Translations under genes and position numbers: made by a program | Part shown: positions 1 to 13,100 of the stretch, in pieces | Layout of the letters: each line of letters opens with the position of its first letter | Numbering within the stretch: the first letter of the stretch is position 1 | NCBI GenBank assembly: GCA_017871115.1 | Contig: JAFCIZ010000001.1 | Location: 1,965,501 to 2,029,500, forward strand | DNA length: 64,000 nt | Source: Cunninghamella blakesleeana | Lineage: Eukaryota; Mucoromycota; Mucoromycetes; Mucorales; Cunninghamellaceae | Reading direction: 5' to 3' | Notes under the pieces: model-generated | Seen by the model: only the letters and a program-made list of their open reading frames with translations | Database searches by the model: none | What the model was told of the DNA's origin: nothing

Positions 1-1362
1 GAGCCAATTAATATACCTCCTCCTCCTACTTCTACACCAACTCCTTGTAATTTTAAATCCATTCAAGAATTATTAGATACTGATATTATGTCTTTAAATA
101 CAGACTGCCAAGATATTCGTTTTACTTTTCCTAGAAAACTATCTCCTGCTATTCCCCATTTATCTACATCATCTTCTTCACCTACCACCACCACAACTAC
201 TACTACTACTACTACACAACAACAACAATCTACAAAATCATATCATTCGAATAAAAATAAAAATAAGTCAAAAAGAGATTCAATATCTGACAATAATTCT
301 ACTTTATTAAATAACAAAAATAAAAAACAACGAGGTTCGCCCATCTTATCTTCACCACCTACTTCATCATCACCTACTCTTTCTCATCATGAAAATGATT
401 TTAAATCATCTCCCACCATGAAATCATCTACTTCAACTACTACTACTGTATCTATTTTTAAAAATCAACCAGCTGTTAAAGTACTTACTACAGAATTGCC
501 AACATTGCAAAGCCCTGAAGATTTATCAAACTTACCTTCTTTACAAGCGCTTCATATTTTAAGACTTCAATTAAAAATCGGTAGTTTAATAGGTGAAAAG
601 ATACATTATGCATTATCTCCAAGTAAGTTAATACTAAATACAATAATAATAATAATAATAATAGTAATAATATATATATTATATACGGTGCGAATAACAA
701 TCATCCATTTTTTTTTCTATTTTTTTTCTAAAATATAAATAATAATAGCTGCATTACAAAGAATTATTCCTCATGATCTTAGAATTGATTATGTTCCATC
801 AGGATCTATACGCGACAAAATGATTATTTTTCAAGATTATTTTGATATGGATGAATGTTTCCAACTATTTACCAACCATTCGGTCTTTGTAGGCGGGGAC
901 ATCAGAGATAGTCGAAATTGGGTATTGGATCCTATCGTGACAGAAAAATATTGGTTCTTTTCTCATCATCTATATGATCATCATTTTGATGATTGTCATA
1001 TCAGTGAAGATTTTATGGATGAATTAAGAGAGTGGACAATGAAAAAATATCAAATAGGGTCACCATTATCAACAACTCACACAACCACCTCTTCATCTTC
1101 AGCATCATCATTATCTAATGGCACTCAGCATTCCCCTTCATCCTTATTTAATACTATGCCAGCACCAACTTCTTCAACATCTCCTTCTCCTCCTATTCCT
1201 ACTTCTTTATCTCCTCTTGGTAGTGGTACTCAATTTTTTAATACAACTCTAAATAATAATAGTAATGATAATAATAATAATAATAATAGTAATAATGATA
1301 AGAGTATTAATAATAAGAATGGAAGCTCATCTTCTAATTTTAATTCTTTGCCTGTAACTTGA
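1..1362 (+). CDS. bZIP-type transcription factor, C-terminal part (DUF3425), 5' truncated
   Basis: The reading frame is already open at base 1, so the start and any bZIP region lie outside the window. Exons are 1-622 and 749-1362; the intron begins gtaagt and ends in tag, and the join gives S-P-T-A-L-Q-R-I-I-P-H-D. A Ser/Thr/Asn-rich linker comes first. The conserved block runs from about LQALHILRLQ through IDYVPSGSIRDKM to DSRNWVLDPIVTEKYWFF. This is the fungal DUF3425 pattern found at the C terminus of bZIP regulators. The last 90 or so residues are again Ser/Thr/Asn-rich. DUF3425 proteins are presumed nuclear DNA-binding regulators; the target is unknown. The bZIP part itself is not visible, so that call rests on the domain. 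Confidence 0.7.
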
Positions 1363-2235
1363 TATACTTTATTTATTTTATTGTTTTGATAATGATAATA
1401 ATATTAAAGTGAAAAAAAAAATAAGAATGTAATATAATATAATTTACTATATGTTATTTTATAAACCCCTCTCCCTCTCCCTCTCCCTCTCTCTCTTTTT
1501 TTTTTTATTCATGTCGAATACTGTTCATAAAATTAAAATAAAAAAACTTTTTATATATATTTTTATTTTTTGAATTACAAAAATAATTATAACAATAGAT
1601 GGTTTTGATATAATAAATTTTTTAAGAAGAAAATATGAATCCCACTCTTCTATTTTTTAATAAAAAATATATGATATAAATATATATGATTAGTTTATTA
1701 ATTTTTTTTTTTTTATTTGTTTAATCTTTAGGAACAAATTTTTAACAAGTAAATGATAATAATAATAATAATAATGACAATAATAAAGAAACAAGTTTCA
1801 TTTATGAATTAAGCACTTTTATCTATTATTTTTACACCTAAATAACTGTATATATATACATATACAAATATACATATATAAAATTCTTTTAATCTTACGC
1901 TTTTGTCGTTTCCATAAATAAATTATTGATTTTTAAAGTAAATAGAGATTACCATGCTATAGAATAAAAAAACACCACCATGAACAAAAAAAAAAAAATA
2001 TCGCCATGAGTTATAAAAATGGAAATCATCATATTGCATAAAAAAAGAAAAAACATCAACAAGAATCAAAAATGATCTTAATCTTGAGTAAAATAAGCTT
2101 ACTATCTTGAATTATAAAATATAAAACAACTTGAATAATTAAAAAACCTAGACCTTAAATTTACTAAGAGTATTATTATAAGGGATAAAAAAATTATAAT
2201 CAATATCTAAAATAATAACACTAATAATAAAACAG

Positions 2236-2560
2236 GTATCCAAGGGCGAAGAAAATAAAAAGCACCATCATGGATAAAACTGGATCAATTATACATCATT
2301 GGAGACTACTTCATCCAACCAAACCAAAGGTACCATCTCAACAATGATCCTAACTAACCCGATCAAACAGGCTGCAAAACTGAACTACGAAGTTTGAGTT
2401 ATCGTGCTTGAAACTTTCTGTGCAATATCACCAATAATTTAGGGTATTGCAAGAATCTCAAGTATTCAGAACTAATATTTATGCACAAATTATCACCGAG
2501 TCAAATACAACAAGCTTCATATAAATCTCTGGTTGCGCAATAGATTCGCTATTAAACTAA
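2236..2560 (+). pseudogene. Possible decayed coding fragment
   Basis: One plus-strand frame, which includes WIKLDQLYIIGDYF and KLSPSQIQQASYKS, stays mostly open for about 105 codons and is broken by four stops. Base composition here is clearly less AT-rich than the flanks. The fragment was not recognised as any family. It could be the relic of a gene or mobile element, or chance. Confidence 0.2.
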
Positions 2561-3457
2561 AAAATTTATCAAAGAATAAAAAAGAAGAGCTAAAGCTTGT
2601 GTTGATCCATAGTATAGATAACAAGAATATCAATGAATAAAGAACTTGTAGGGCCAGTGACTTGTTTATATTATTTCAAAATATATATATATTATTAAAA
2701 ACACTAAAATTAGAATATATTTAAGTTTCTACATACCATAAATAAAATAAATACTATAAATAAAAAAAAGGTCCCAGCAATGGTAAAGAGTAAGGGACTA
2801 GAGCTGGCAATTATAAAAGATAGCTGAGAAAAATTAATAATGGCCAGCACCAGGAATGAATAATAATAGCTCCACCATGATTTATAAAAGATAATCACGA
2901 GTGAGGAACCATAAAAGAACAGCCAGAGATAATAAATAAATCTATTCTATTATTTCAAATAAAATGGATTTACAGATTAATTTTCATAACACAACGAAAA
3001 AATACATATGATAATAATTATGTTTTTAGCATAAAATATAAGTATAGCTACTTACTAAGAACTATAATAAAAAAAAATATAGCCAAAAATAATAGTATGA
3101 TAATTGGGAGACCAAATAAATATATTTAGTATTTCAAAAATATAATATTTATATACAAATTAAATTATCGTGCTATCGTATACACATGTATATCCATATA
3201 AAATAATAAAATAATATTTATCCCGAAATAAATAACCTTCAGTATAATATATATAAATTGTTTGAAAAAATAAAAAAAAAAGTTATTTTTTTTTATAAAA
3301 AACTAAACAACCTTCATAATTTCTTTTTCCCTCACTTGAAACAATTTATTCTTTTTATTTAAAGTATTAAAACTAGTTAAATAATAGAGAAATAAACGAT
3401 TATATTGTGATAAATATTAATATAAAAATATATGAAGTACAAGAAAACACAAAGAAT

Positions 3458-3490
3458 CCGAGGATTAAATGGATAAATTCTTTTCCTCGG
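3458..3490. repeat. Short inverted repeat (7 bp arms)
   Basis: CCGAGGA at 3458-3464 is matched by TCCTCGG at 3484-3490, with a 19-nt spacer. It stands out because GC-rich heptamers are rare in this region. No function is evident. Confidence 0.3.
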
Positions 3491-4342
3491 TATTAGTTAG
3501 TATCAATAAAAAATATAATATTATATAATGATATTTGATAATATAAGGGATTGTATATCATTTGATCGCGCTTTTTTTTATATAATAATAATAATTTTGT
3601 GAACCTTTTTTTTTTAGTAGGGTTTGTTTTTATTTATTTAGAAATTATGCATAGATAAAAAAAATCCTATTTTTATGTGGGGAAAGTAGCTTAAAATAGT
3701 AACATCACCAAATCAGGGACTTTTTTTTTTAACATAAGCATAAAAATAAAAAAAATCATTTATCAAATAAAAAAAAAGTATAAACTTTTATAATACGGTT
3801 ACATGTATAAAACTAACATTCATATTCATGGTATATATTACGTAGTCTATATATAATATTGATCATTTGTTTTATGCATTAAGTTTTCGGTTCTTTCTCT
3901 TTAATTCATGGTCATTTTCTTTTTTATTGCAGTTATTAGATAAATAAATAAATATTATTGTGATATTAGTTCGTTTTTTTATTTATTTTGCATATTAATT
4001 TATATATGATTTTTTTTTTTTTCAGAGTATCTCTTTTATTCATGATTTTTTATTTTTCAATTCAAAAACAAAAAAAAAAGTTATAAATACCTTTCATGAT
4101 TATACTATATCAAGTAAAATGAACGTTATCCAAGTTTAGTAAACGAATTTCTAAAAAAATTTCTTTAGTCTTAAAAATTATTCGCTCAAATAAAAAAAAG
4201 GTAACCAGTCTTTCCTAACTTTAATAATAGAGAAAAGTGAAGTAAAGAAAACGAAAAAAAAAAAGAAAAAAGAAAAAATTTAAAAATAGATTAGGTAGGC
4301 ATAAAAGTTTATAATAAAGATCAAAAAAAAAAAAAAAAAAGG

Positions 4343-4349
4343 TATAAAA
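4343..4349 (+). promoter_or_regulatory. TATA box of the Kre9-like gene
   Basis: TATAAAA lies about 95 bp upstream of the ATG at 4443, directly after an A-run. Position and sequence fit a TATA element for the downstream gene. Confidence 0.45.
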
Positions 4350-4442
4350 GAAAACGTATTTTTTTAATTCTTTCAATTTTTTATTTTATTTTCTCATTAT
4401 TAAACAATAAATAATATTATATACACTTACTTTAAAAGAAAA

Positions 4443-4931
4443 ATGGTTTCCTTTGGTTCATCAAGCTTTATTCAATCATTTATGATGATTCTTGGTACTA
4501 GTTTAATGGTAATGGTGATGACAATGTCTTCCACTGTAAATGCATTACCAGTAGATGGTACTTTAGCTTCTAATCCTGATTTCTGTCTCGGTTTTCGGGT
4601 TACATCTCCTCAACAAAGTGGTTTAAGATTTACTTATGGCCAATGTTACGAAGTCAGTTGGGATACAGGTGCTAGCACAATCAAAACCGTCAAAGTTAAT
4701 TTAATCAGTAAAAAGACTGGCAAATCAGTTAAAACCTTGGCTAAAGACATTGCTGCATCAAGATTATCATCTGGCAATTTCCCTTTGGTAATGGATACCG
4801 GTGCTGTAGAAGGCAATTACTATTACGCTGTTGTGGCAAATGATGGAAAACAAAGCTGTACTCTTAATTCTGCTACTTTCTATGTTATGGTTAATCCTAA
4901 TTCTCCTCCTTCTACTAGTTGTCCCAAATAA
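4443..4931 (+). CDS. Secreted Kre9/Knh1-like (Ser-Thr-rich, GPI-anchor family) protein
   Basis: Single exon, 162 aa. Residues about 1-35 form a hydrophobic signal peptide ending near NALP. The mature part carries one beta-sandwich domain of about 110 aa, with FRVTSPQQSGLRFTYGQCYEVSWDTG near its start and GNYYYAVVANDG near its end. This pattern matches the Kre9/Knh1 N-terminal family of fungal cell-surface proteins, which take part in or are regulated with beta-glucan assembly. Several Cys residues could form disulfides. There is no hydrophobic C-terminal tail, so a GPI anchor is unlikely and the protein is probably secreted. A TATA box sits about 95 bp upstream. It converges on the F-box gene at 5179. 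The family call is good; the precise role is unknown. Confidence 0.7.
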   Translation: MVSFGSSSFIQSFMMILGTSLMVMVMTMSSTVNALPVDGTLASNPDFCLGFRVTSPQQSGLRFTYGQCYEVSWDTGASTIKTVKVNLISKKTGKSVKTLAKDIAASRLSSGNFPLVMDTGAVEGNYYYAVVANDGKQSCTLNSATFYVMVNPNSPPSTSCPK

Positions 4932-5178
4932 TAACAACATTTATTTGTAATAATAATAATAATAATAACAATGAAAATAATATATATGTTTTAAGATAAG
5001 TTCCTCTTTTTTATTAGTTTTATATAAATGTATGTAATATAATTATATTCAATTAATAAAATATCTAACTTTAAGAAAATAAAGAAATAGCAATTTTAGT
5101 ATTTTTTTTTTTATCTTCTTTATCATTATTTAATTGAATTTATTTGATTCTTTATATACATATAATTATTTATATTAC

Positions 5179-7235
5179 CTAACAAAATAAAACATCTTCA
5201 ACGTACTGACAGATGACTTGAATATAACGATTAACTTCATGATCATGTGAATTATCTGAATTTTCTGGGGCGCTATGACGATGATTATATCTGCGGCTCA
5301 TTACTGATGGTCCCAGTATATTATTAAAATGATGATCATTTATTGATGTACCATACCAGGAAGTAATGGAATAACCAAGTTCCTTTACTTTTAACCATTC
5401 TATAGGGATTGCTTTTTTATTTTTGTTTTGTGAACCGCCCAATAAACCGCAAAATGTTATATGTTTTAACCATAATTTTTTAAGGCTATGATTCGATAAA
5501 TCAATATTTATTGTATTAGTTTCAAAATGTTGTTCATTCATAAAATTTATATTTTCACAATGTAATGACGTTAATTTAAGAAGCTTATTTTGTATTAATT
5601 GAATCCATTCATTCATGTTTAATATAGTAGTAGAGGATAATGATAATTCTTGTAATTCATAATATTGATGCTTATTGTCAGTTTCCAAGGGTAATAGTAA
5701 TTCTTCAAATGCCCTTTGTTGATTATTAGAATGAAGAAAAGCATTTTGTAGTTTTAATGTTTGTAAGTGAGGGTATTTATTTAATAACTGTATAAGATTG
5801 ATATCAAAACCAGGGTAATTTGATAAACATAACTTGGTTAAACAAGTGAAGGGCTGAAAATCGTTATGTATATCAATTGGTGATAATGGCGATGGTACTA
5901 ATAAATGAAAAGAATGTCTGTTGGCTTCAGGATTATCATGGCAATTATTATTATATACATTCAAAGATAACCCTTTTAGTTGTTGAATTGGTTTTGATTT
6001 TAACATGTAATCCAACCCAAGTATATCCTTTTTCAATTTACTTTGACGCGTATAATTTAAATCCAAGTAATGTAATTTACATTCTTTTGCATCCATACTT
6101 AATTCTAGACAATGAGTAAATTCCTTTCCTGACCATATACTTTCAACGAATTGACAGGCGCCTTTAAAATGAAGAGAGATGGATTTTAGAGATGATGGCA
6201 GTTTTTTGATTTCGTTATCTCGATGACTATGAGAATTATACCCTACTTTATTTTTTCTTTTTATTAAAAAATTGTATAAATAAGGCCGACACGTTTTTAA
6301 AAATAAGCAAGTATGAACATGGTCGGATGAGGCTGAATTATAAAATTCATCAAATATAAATTCCATTTTAAAGGATTCTAACATAGGGTATTTATGTAGA
6401 AGGTAAGAATAAATGTGAGCATCATCAATGGTGGTATCATATAACGATAAAGAAATAAGACTGTAACATGGTAAATAAGATTTTTCTTTTTTACTGTAGC
6501 CGTTATTATAGATGTTGTGATCGTGGTTGTTTGATGGTGGTTGATCCATTGTTAATGATACTGAAGTTAAAGTTAATTTTTTCAAATTTGGACATGCTAG
6601 GTGCAATTTTTCTAATAATGTACATATATTCATTTCCATATAAGCAAAATCCAATTGTAAATCAACCATATTAGGAAATTGATACATTGTATTAGGATGA
6701 TATTGTTTGTTATGGTTGGCTTCAATATTATTATTATTATTATTACTATTACTACTCTTATCATAAAATAAAATCATTAAAATCTCATGATAATTTAATA
6801 CAGCACTTTTTAATTGAGAGGATAAACGAGGGACCCATACAGCCAATGGATCACTATGGCAACCCATCAAATATTTTGTATATTTCCATGCAGGTAACAA
6901 GTTATAATTAAAAGTGTGATTTATTGCTGATTTTGTTGAATATATAGAAAATGATTCAACAAAAGGACATAGCGTTTGGAGTAGTTTGAAATCTTGTTGT
7001 AATAATTCAACTTGGGGATGAAATAAAATGGTTTTTACATTGGATCCATTTTTTGATTGCTGTTGTTGTTTTAAAGATAATAGCCACCGTTCAAGTTGTT
7101 TATTACTGTGAATATATATGCGTTGATTCATATAATAATTTGAAATAATAGCCCAAGTTTGACATACAAGTGAAGTATTAATAAGATGTCTTACTGGTAA
7201 ATATGATATAATAAGATGAATTAGCTCAATAGGTA

Positions 7236-7280
<45 letters not shown>

Positions 7281-7281
7281 T
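5179..7281 (-). CDS. F-box protein with leucine-rich repeats
   Basis: Single exon, 700 aa. It begins with Met and 13 Asn encoded by an AAT-type repeat. An F-box follows at about residues 15-55 (LPIELIHLIISYLPVRHL, then SLVCQTW). The rest is a long, irregular series of Leu-rich strands (LKKLTLTSVSLT, LQTLKLQNAFLH, LQELSLSSTTIL), which suggests LRR-type solenoid repeats. F-box proteins usually bind Skp1 and present substrates to an SCF ubiquitin ligase; the LRR would bind the substrate, which is unknown. Mucoromycotan genomes carry many such divergent F-box/LRR genes. Low-complexity Asn stretches occur at the start and near residue 185. The start could lie after the poly-Asn, but no other Met is near. 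Confidence 0.75.
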
Positions 7282-7581
7282 AACAATTAGTATCTTTATT
7301 TGAAATAAATAAATAAAAGTAGAATGTTGTGAAAAAGGGGGTTGGCGTAAAACTGATCATTTTTTTTAAAATAAAAAAGATTAATGGGGAAAAAGAAAAA
7401 AGCAAAAAAAAATTGGGGTTGAAATTATGCTTTATTTTTCAAAAAAATACTAAAAAATCATTGGTTGATTGTAAAAACATTACAAGCATAAAAAAAAAAA
7501 TACATACAAAATGAATAAAACTTGTAATAAAAATAATAAAAAAAGAAAATTATACTTATTTATTAAATGTCTACTGATGAT

Positions 7582-7612
<31 letters not shown>

Positions 7613-7621
7613 TTAATTAAC
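7282..7621. other. Intergenic, (AT)n microsatellite
   Basis: This holds the 5' flank of the minus-strand F-box gene and the 3' flank of YME1. An alternating AT run lies at about 7582-7608. Nothing else was recognised. Confidence 0.5.
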
Positions 7622-10526
7622 CTATTTCTCTATCCGAATTGGTTTATTAGCTAATACGTCTTTAATTTCTTGGGCTGTTAATGTTTCATATTCTATTAAA
7701 GCTTTTGCTAAACGATCCAATTCATCTCTATGTGTTGTAAGAATATACTTTGCACGATCTTCAGACCCTTTTACTAGATCTTTGATTTCACTTTCAATTA
7801 GTAATTTTGTTTCTGCACTTAATAATTGCATATCTTCATCGTTATGATTGATAGGGCCAACTTTTTCGCTCATGCCATAAAACCGTACCATACGTCGAGC
7901 CACATCGGTTGCTTTAACTATATCACTATGGGCACCACTTGTTACATTATCTGTACCAAATATTAATTCTTCTGCTACGCGACCACCCATACAAACGTCA
8001 ATTTGAGCAATATATTCTTTTTTAGTAAATGAATCCTATTTTTTTTAAAAATATAATTAGAATGAAAAAATGTATATAAATGAATAAACAAGTCCTTTCC
8101 TTGATTTTAATTCTCTTTCTCTACTCTACTTTTCTTTACTTATCCTTTCTTTTTTCCTATTTCTTCTTATCATATTATTTTGATATTATTTTACCTTGTC
8201 CATTTCAGGTAATTGAACCGTCATTCCTAAAGATTGACCACGAGGAATAATAGTTGCTTTATGAAGAGGCATAGCACCAGGAGTATGATATGCAACTAAT
8301 GTATGACCACCTTCATGATAAGCAGTAATCCGTTTATTTTCATCCGTAATAATAGCACTCTTTCTTTCAGCACCCATAATAATTTTATCTTTAGCATGTT
8401 CCATATGTTTTAATCCAACTTCTTTCACTCCTTCTCTACTTGCTTGAATGGCAGCTTGGTTGACAAGATTAGCTAAATCAGCTCCGCTAAATCCAGGTGT
8501 TCCTCTAGCAACAACACTAACATCCACATCGTTGGCTAACATGATTTTTTTCATATGATGTTTTAAAATTTGCATACGTCCACGTACATCAGGAAGTGGT
8601 ACATTTACATGTCGATCAAATCGTCCAGGGCGTACTAATGCTTTATCTAAAAGTTCTGGGAAATTAGTGGCAGCAATAAATATAACACCTTCCGTTTGTG
8701 AGAATCCATCCAAATCTACTAATAATTGATTTAAAGTTTGTTTCATATAGGATTGATCTTTAGGATTTCTTTTTGACCCAATAGCATCAATTTCATCGAT
8801 AAAAACAATACTAGGTGCTTTAGCTCGTGCAGCAGCTAACGAAATAAATATATAAAATGAAAATAAAATAAATAAAGATAGGAAGGAACATATTTCACTC
8901 ATTTTCTTTTTTTTTTTTCTTTGCTAATGCATTTCAATCATTACTTACCAAATAACTCACGTACACGGCGAGCACCAACACCAACGTACATTTCATCAAA
9001 TTCACTACCACTCATAAAGAAGAATGGTACATTAGCTTCTCCGGCAACAGCACGAGCTAACATTGTTTTACCAGTACCAGGAGGACCTGTTAATAATACA
9101 CCTTTAGGAAGTTTACCGCCAAGTTCTGTGAATTTTTGAGGATTTCTTAAAAATTGAACAATTTCTTCTAATTCTTGTTTGGCTTCATCTACACCTTGCA
9201 CATCATCAAATTTGACTGATCGTTGATTGATGGGTTCATATTCCGTTTGAGATGTAGTTGTTTTTAATAATCCAGAATTTTCCATTGCCAATGAAAGAAT
9301 GGTTAAAATACAAAATGCATACGTAACAGTAACACCTAACCATCGTAATACTTTCCATACCATAAATTTGCGTCCTTTTTTTGTTATTAAAATAAAATAG
9401 AAATAGAAAATAAAAATAAGGAATGATTATTATTCAATCAACCATCTTTTTTCCTCTTCTTTTTCTCTTTTTAATATATATATATATATATATATTTACC
9501 TTCTTCTACTACAACATAAATAGGATTTCCTTTATTTCCGGACCCACTTGCAATGGCTGCTGTTCCACCTGCCCCACCTCTATTAGCAATGATTTCTTGT
9601 AATACTTCTTTTGGTATAGTTTTACTAGTATTATTTGTCATGATGGCTGCAGCTTCTGCACTTGATTTCCCAACTTGATTTGTAGCTGTTTCTGACCATG
9701 TAGCACCAGTTTGTTCCAATTTATGCATAATTCTTGGTAATATTGATTCTGTTTTGCCAGTTTGGGCTAATGCCGCTATATATAACTGCCAAGATTCTTC
9801 ATTGTGTGAAAAATTACCCCTTTCAAAACGAGTAATCAGTGCTTGTGGATTTTTAGACCTTAACCATTCCTAAATATGATAAAAGATAGTATGAATATAA
9901 AAATAAATATATATACTTAGTTATATTATACTTGAACTATATTCCCTTTATTATCCTATTTCTTAAAATATAAAATAAAATAAAATATCATAATATATAC
10001 TTATGTATTAAAATCACTATTTACTTTATATAATAAAACTTGCTTTAAAGGATCTTGTGGAAAATTATTTGCATCTTGCTCTAACTTTGCTAATTTTCTT
10101 TGATTGATTATGCGAAAAGGAAAAGCTGATGTTGAAGGAGAGCTTGTTGAAAAGGAAGAGGAAGGCTGTTGTTGTAAAGATTTCAATCCACGTTTTGTTG
10201 CTGTTATATTATTTGATATATTTACAAGTGATAAAGATCTTTTCGAATAACTGGTTGCATATGTAGGTAAAAGTGTATGTATTGATGGTTTTAAATTAAT
10301 AAACTATAATAAAATAAAATTATATTAAATACTTGTACCTGGAGTAAATATATATACATATATTTAAACCTTGTCTTTTTCTTCTATTTCCCCCTACCCC
10401 TACCTATTTTTATATAAATATATAAATACACACATACATTTTCTCTCTTTATACAATAATAAAAAAAGAAACATCATTATTATTTTTTACCTGTTTATAT
10501 AACTTGAGATATTCATATTGAGGCAT
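7622..10526 (-). CDS. YME1: Mitochondrial i-AAA protease Yme1
   Basis: Six exons: 10491-10526, 10025-10303, 9500-9869, 8949-9374, 8195-8835, 7622-8035; 721 aa, close to yeast and human length. The protein is the ATP-dependent zinc metalloprotease of the inner membrane, facing the intermembrane space. It starts [11 protein letters not shown], a Yme1-like N-terminal motif. One transmembrane segment lies at about 242-259. Next come Walker A GPPGTGKT (325-332), Walker B FIDEID (382-387), the second region of homology around RPGRFDR, and the zinc site HEGGH (544-548). The usual family form is HEAGH or HESGH; the Gly still leaves both His and Glu in place. All joins keep frame with GT-AG sites. The first exon is only 12 codons. 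The F-box gene at 11774 diverges 1.2 kb away. Confidence 0.93.
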
Positions 10527-11773
10527 TGAATATTTTATATATTATAAAAAAGAATAAATGAAAGGAAGTATAGCAAAAAAATAAATTGATCGAAAAAAAA
10601 AAAAAAAAAATATGTGTAGAAAGAAAAAGGGAAAGAAAGACTGAGAAAAAAAAAAACATTTATGAGCCAATGACGAGACAGTAAAAATAAAAAATCCGGA
10701 TTAAAGCTCCGATTTTTTTTATCTGCCTGTAAGAAATACATACAATAAAAAAAAATGAAAAGGAAAGACAGAGCAAAATATTATAGTCTAATCAAAAATA
10801 TTTCAGATCACATATTTATTTATTTATTTATATTTATCATAAAAAAATCAGTGAATTGACAAAATCCATATTAAGTAATTCCATACTAAAAAATTAACAC
10901 AAATTAAGACGATCGCCAATATTTATTCCGCTTGAATATATATCAATTGTGTGGTAGTACATTATGATCTTGGCTATTTCATTTTCTTTGTTCAAACATT
11001 TCATTCACTCATTCATCCTATTCGTTCATTATAGTAAAATAATAAAAAAGGAAGAATAAGACCATCTATTAGTGTTACAGAGGCAGATTTTGATCGAACA
11101 TAGCAATACTCATTACATATTCTTTTTTTCATTTTTTTGCTTATTTTGTACATTTTACTTATTTGTATTTTTATTATTATTATTATTATTATTCACGTTT
11201 ACACAACATAACATATGAAATAGTTTAATTTATACCAAATAACCTTGTTTAATCCGATATTATATACATATTATCCTGCCCCTTCTATTTTTTCAACAAG
11301 TTTTTTTAATTTTAATATCTTCTATTTTTTTTCTTTTTCTTTCTTTTTTTCTTCTCTTTCTCTCTTTTTTTCTCTTTTACTTTAATTATTCATTATTCTA
11401 CACAATCATATCCATAATAAAATTTTAAAGTATATAATGATTAATGTTTTTTAATTCTTTCTTTCATTTTTTTTTATTTCCATTCCCTTAGTACCCCAAA
11501 TATTCTTATAAAAAACCTAAATTAAGATTGTAATATATATATATATTTTGACTTTTAAACCTTTTATTATATTTAATAAGCAAAATCTCTATTCTTTTTC
11601 TTTTTTTTCTTTTTTCTTTTTTCGCTCGTTATATACTTTTTTCTTTTCATTCTATTATTTTATATATTTATATATATAATTCTATTTTATTTTATTTTAT
11701 TATTCTATATTTTACTTTATATTTTATCTGATATTTATATTTCAAAAAAAAATTTTTTTTTTGATCCACTACT
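10527..11773. other. Divergent intergenic region between YME1 and an F-box gene
   Basis: About 1.25 kb of A/T-rich sequence with pyrimidine runs toward the F-box gene start. A GCTCCG followed by a T-run lies at about 10705, and an (ATT)n run near 11170. It probably holds the promoters of both flanking genes. No gene was seen. Confidence 0.5.
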
Positions 11774-12811
11774 ATGACCGTGACTTTGTTACACTATGAT
11801 ATTTTGCTAAATATTATCCCATATTTACAGCCGTCAACACTTATAGAATATGCGACCACATGTCGCGACCTATGCCAACCAGCTCTTCGTGAGCTGTGGA
11901 ATAGTCCTATTATTACCACTCCTCAATCATTTCAATCGTTTATGCAATCCTTAATCAGTAGTATCTTGACATCATCGTCATTACCATCCTCATCACCAAC
12001 ACCAACACTAACAACAAGGTTCTATGAACACTGGATCACTAAATTAACTATAACTTTTCAAACATTCCAACCCACATCGATATATATACTGCAACTGATT
12101 ATATTCAATAAATTGACCAAATTGACTTGTCTAACTTTACATAATAGTTATGCTACCATCTATTTACCAAATATCCAATCGCTCCACTTGAACGGTTGTA
12201 TTCTTAAAGGTTTTCCCATTACAAATGACAATCCCAACTATCGTTCTATAGTAGACGACCAATACGAAATTCTATCTAATATACAAACTATCTTTAAAAA
12301 AAATAATCAAGATCAAGACCATGATAGAATAACAGAACCATCACATACTATTCCAGTTTATAATATTGATCCATTTTTATCATTATCTTTAACTGATTTA
12401 TCAATTCTCGATAGTTCTATTAGTGTTGAATCCGATTTTAATAATAATAGTAATGTTAATATTAGAGAATCAACCATACAATTTTCAGACGATCATCTTT
12501 ACATTCTTGCCAAAGCTTGTCCAGCTTTATATCAGTTGCATATTAATGGATTTTTTTCAGATCAAGGTATCATTCATTTAGCCAATCATTGTAATCAACA
12601 ATTAGAACGACTTTCTCTTACTTTACCAAAAAACTTGATCCAATCTAATACTATTACTCAATCTTCTATTAAAGAATTAGCTACAAAGTGTTCCAGGTTA
12701 CGTCAGTTTACTTGTTTAGGTCAATCACGCATCAATCCACAGTTGGCAAAGGAAACTTTTCTTTTATATTGTCCACAATTTATTTCTTGCGATTTTGGTA
12801 ACATTTATTAA
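11774..12811 (+). CDS. F-box/LRR-like protein
   Basis: Single exon, 345 aa. The first 40 or so residues (YDILLNIIPYLQPSTLIEY, then CRDLCQPALRELW) resemble an F-box. Further on there are Leu-rich stretches (LTKLTCLTLHNS, IQSLHLNGCIL) and a more regular LRR-like end (ACPALYQLHINGF, QQLERLSLTL, KCSRLRQFTCLG). It is probably a substrate adaptor of an SCF ubiquitin ligase; the substrate is unknown. An Asn/Asp-rich linker lies at about residues 175-235. It is much shorter than the F-box protein at 5179 and not an obvious copy of it. A pyrimidine-rich leader precedes the ATG, as for many genes here. Confidence 0.65.
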   Translation: MTVTLLHYDILLNIIPYLQPSTLIEYATTCRDLCQPALRELWNSPIITTPQSFQSFMQSLISSILTSSSLPSSSPTPTLTTRFYEHWITKLTITFQTFQPTSIYILQLIIFNKLTKLTCLTLHNSYATIYLPNIQSLHLNGCILKGFPITNDNPNYRSIVDDQYEILSNIQTIFKKNNQDQDHDRITEPSHTIPVYNIDPFLSLSLTDLSILDSSISVESDFNNNSNVNIRESTIQFSDDHLYILAKACPALYQLHINGFFSDQGIIHLANHCNQQLERLSLTLPKNLIQSNTITQSSIKELATKCSRLRQFTCLGQSRINPQLAKETFLLYCPQFISCDFGNIY

Positions 12812-13100
12812 CACTTTTTATTTTGATTAATTTTTTATCTATGCTGCTTTAATTTATATGTTATCTATTTTTATTTTTTTAAACCTATTTGATATCAATA
12901 ATAATAATAAAAATGTAAAGTTGAAAGAAGAAAGGAAAATTAAAAAAAAAATTACCACCTTTTAGTTTTTTTTTTAAAAACTCCGCTTTTACCTATTATT
13001 AAAAAAAATCGAGGGAGGAAATTTTTTTCCTTTTCTCTCTTTCTTTCTTTACATTTTTTTATATTAAAATAAATATTTAATATACAAATTCATATATAAA

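Larger units (their letters stand above)
1363..4342. other. Gene-poor AT-rich stretch
   Basis: About 3 kb between the DUF3425 gene and the Kre9-like gene. It is mostly A/T runs and short AT repeats. No intact gene was found. The part from about 1970 to 2930 has more mixed composition, with recurring short motifs around CACCATG and ATAAAA, and a degenerate reading frame at about 2236-2560 listed separately. The stretch from 2940 to 4320 holds nothing recognisable apart from a small hairpin near 3458. Confidence 0.5.
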
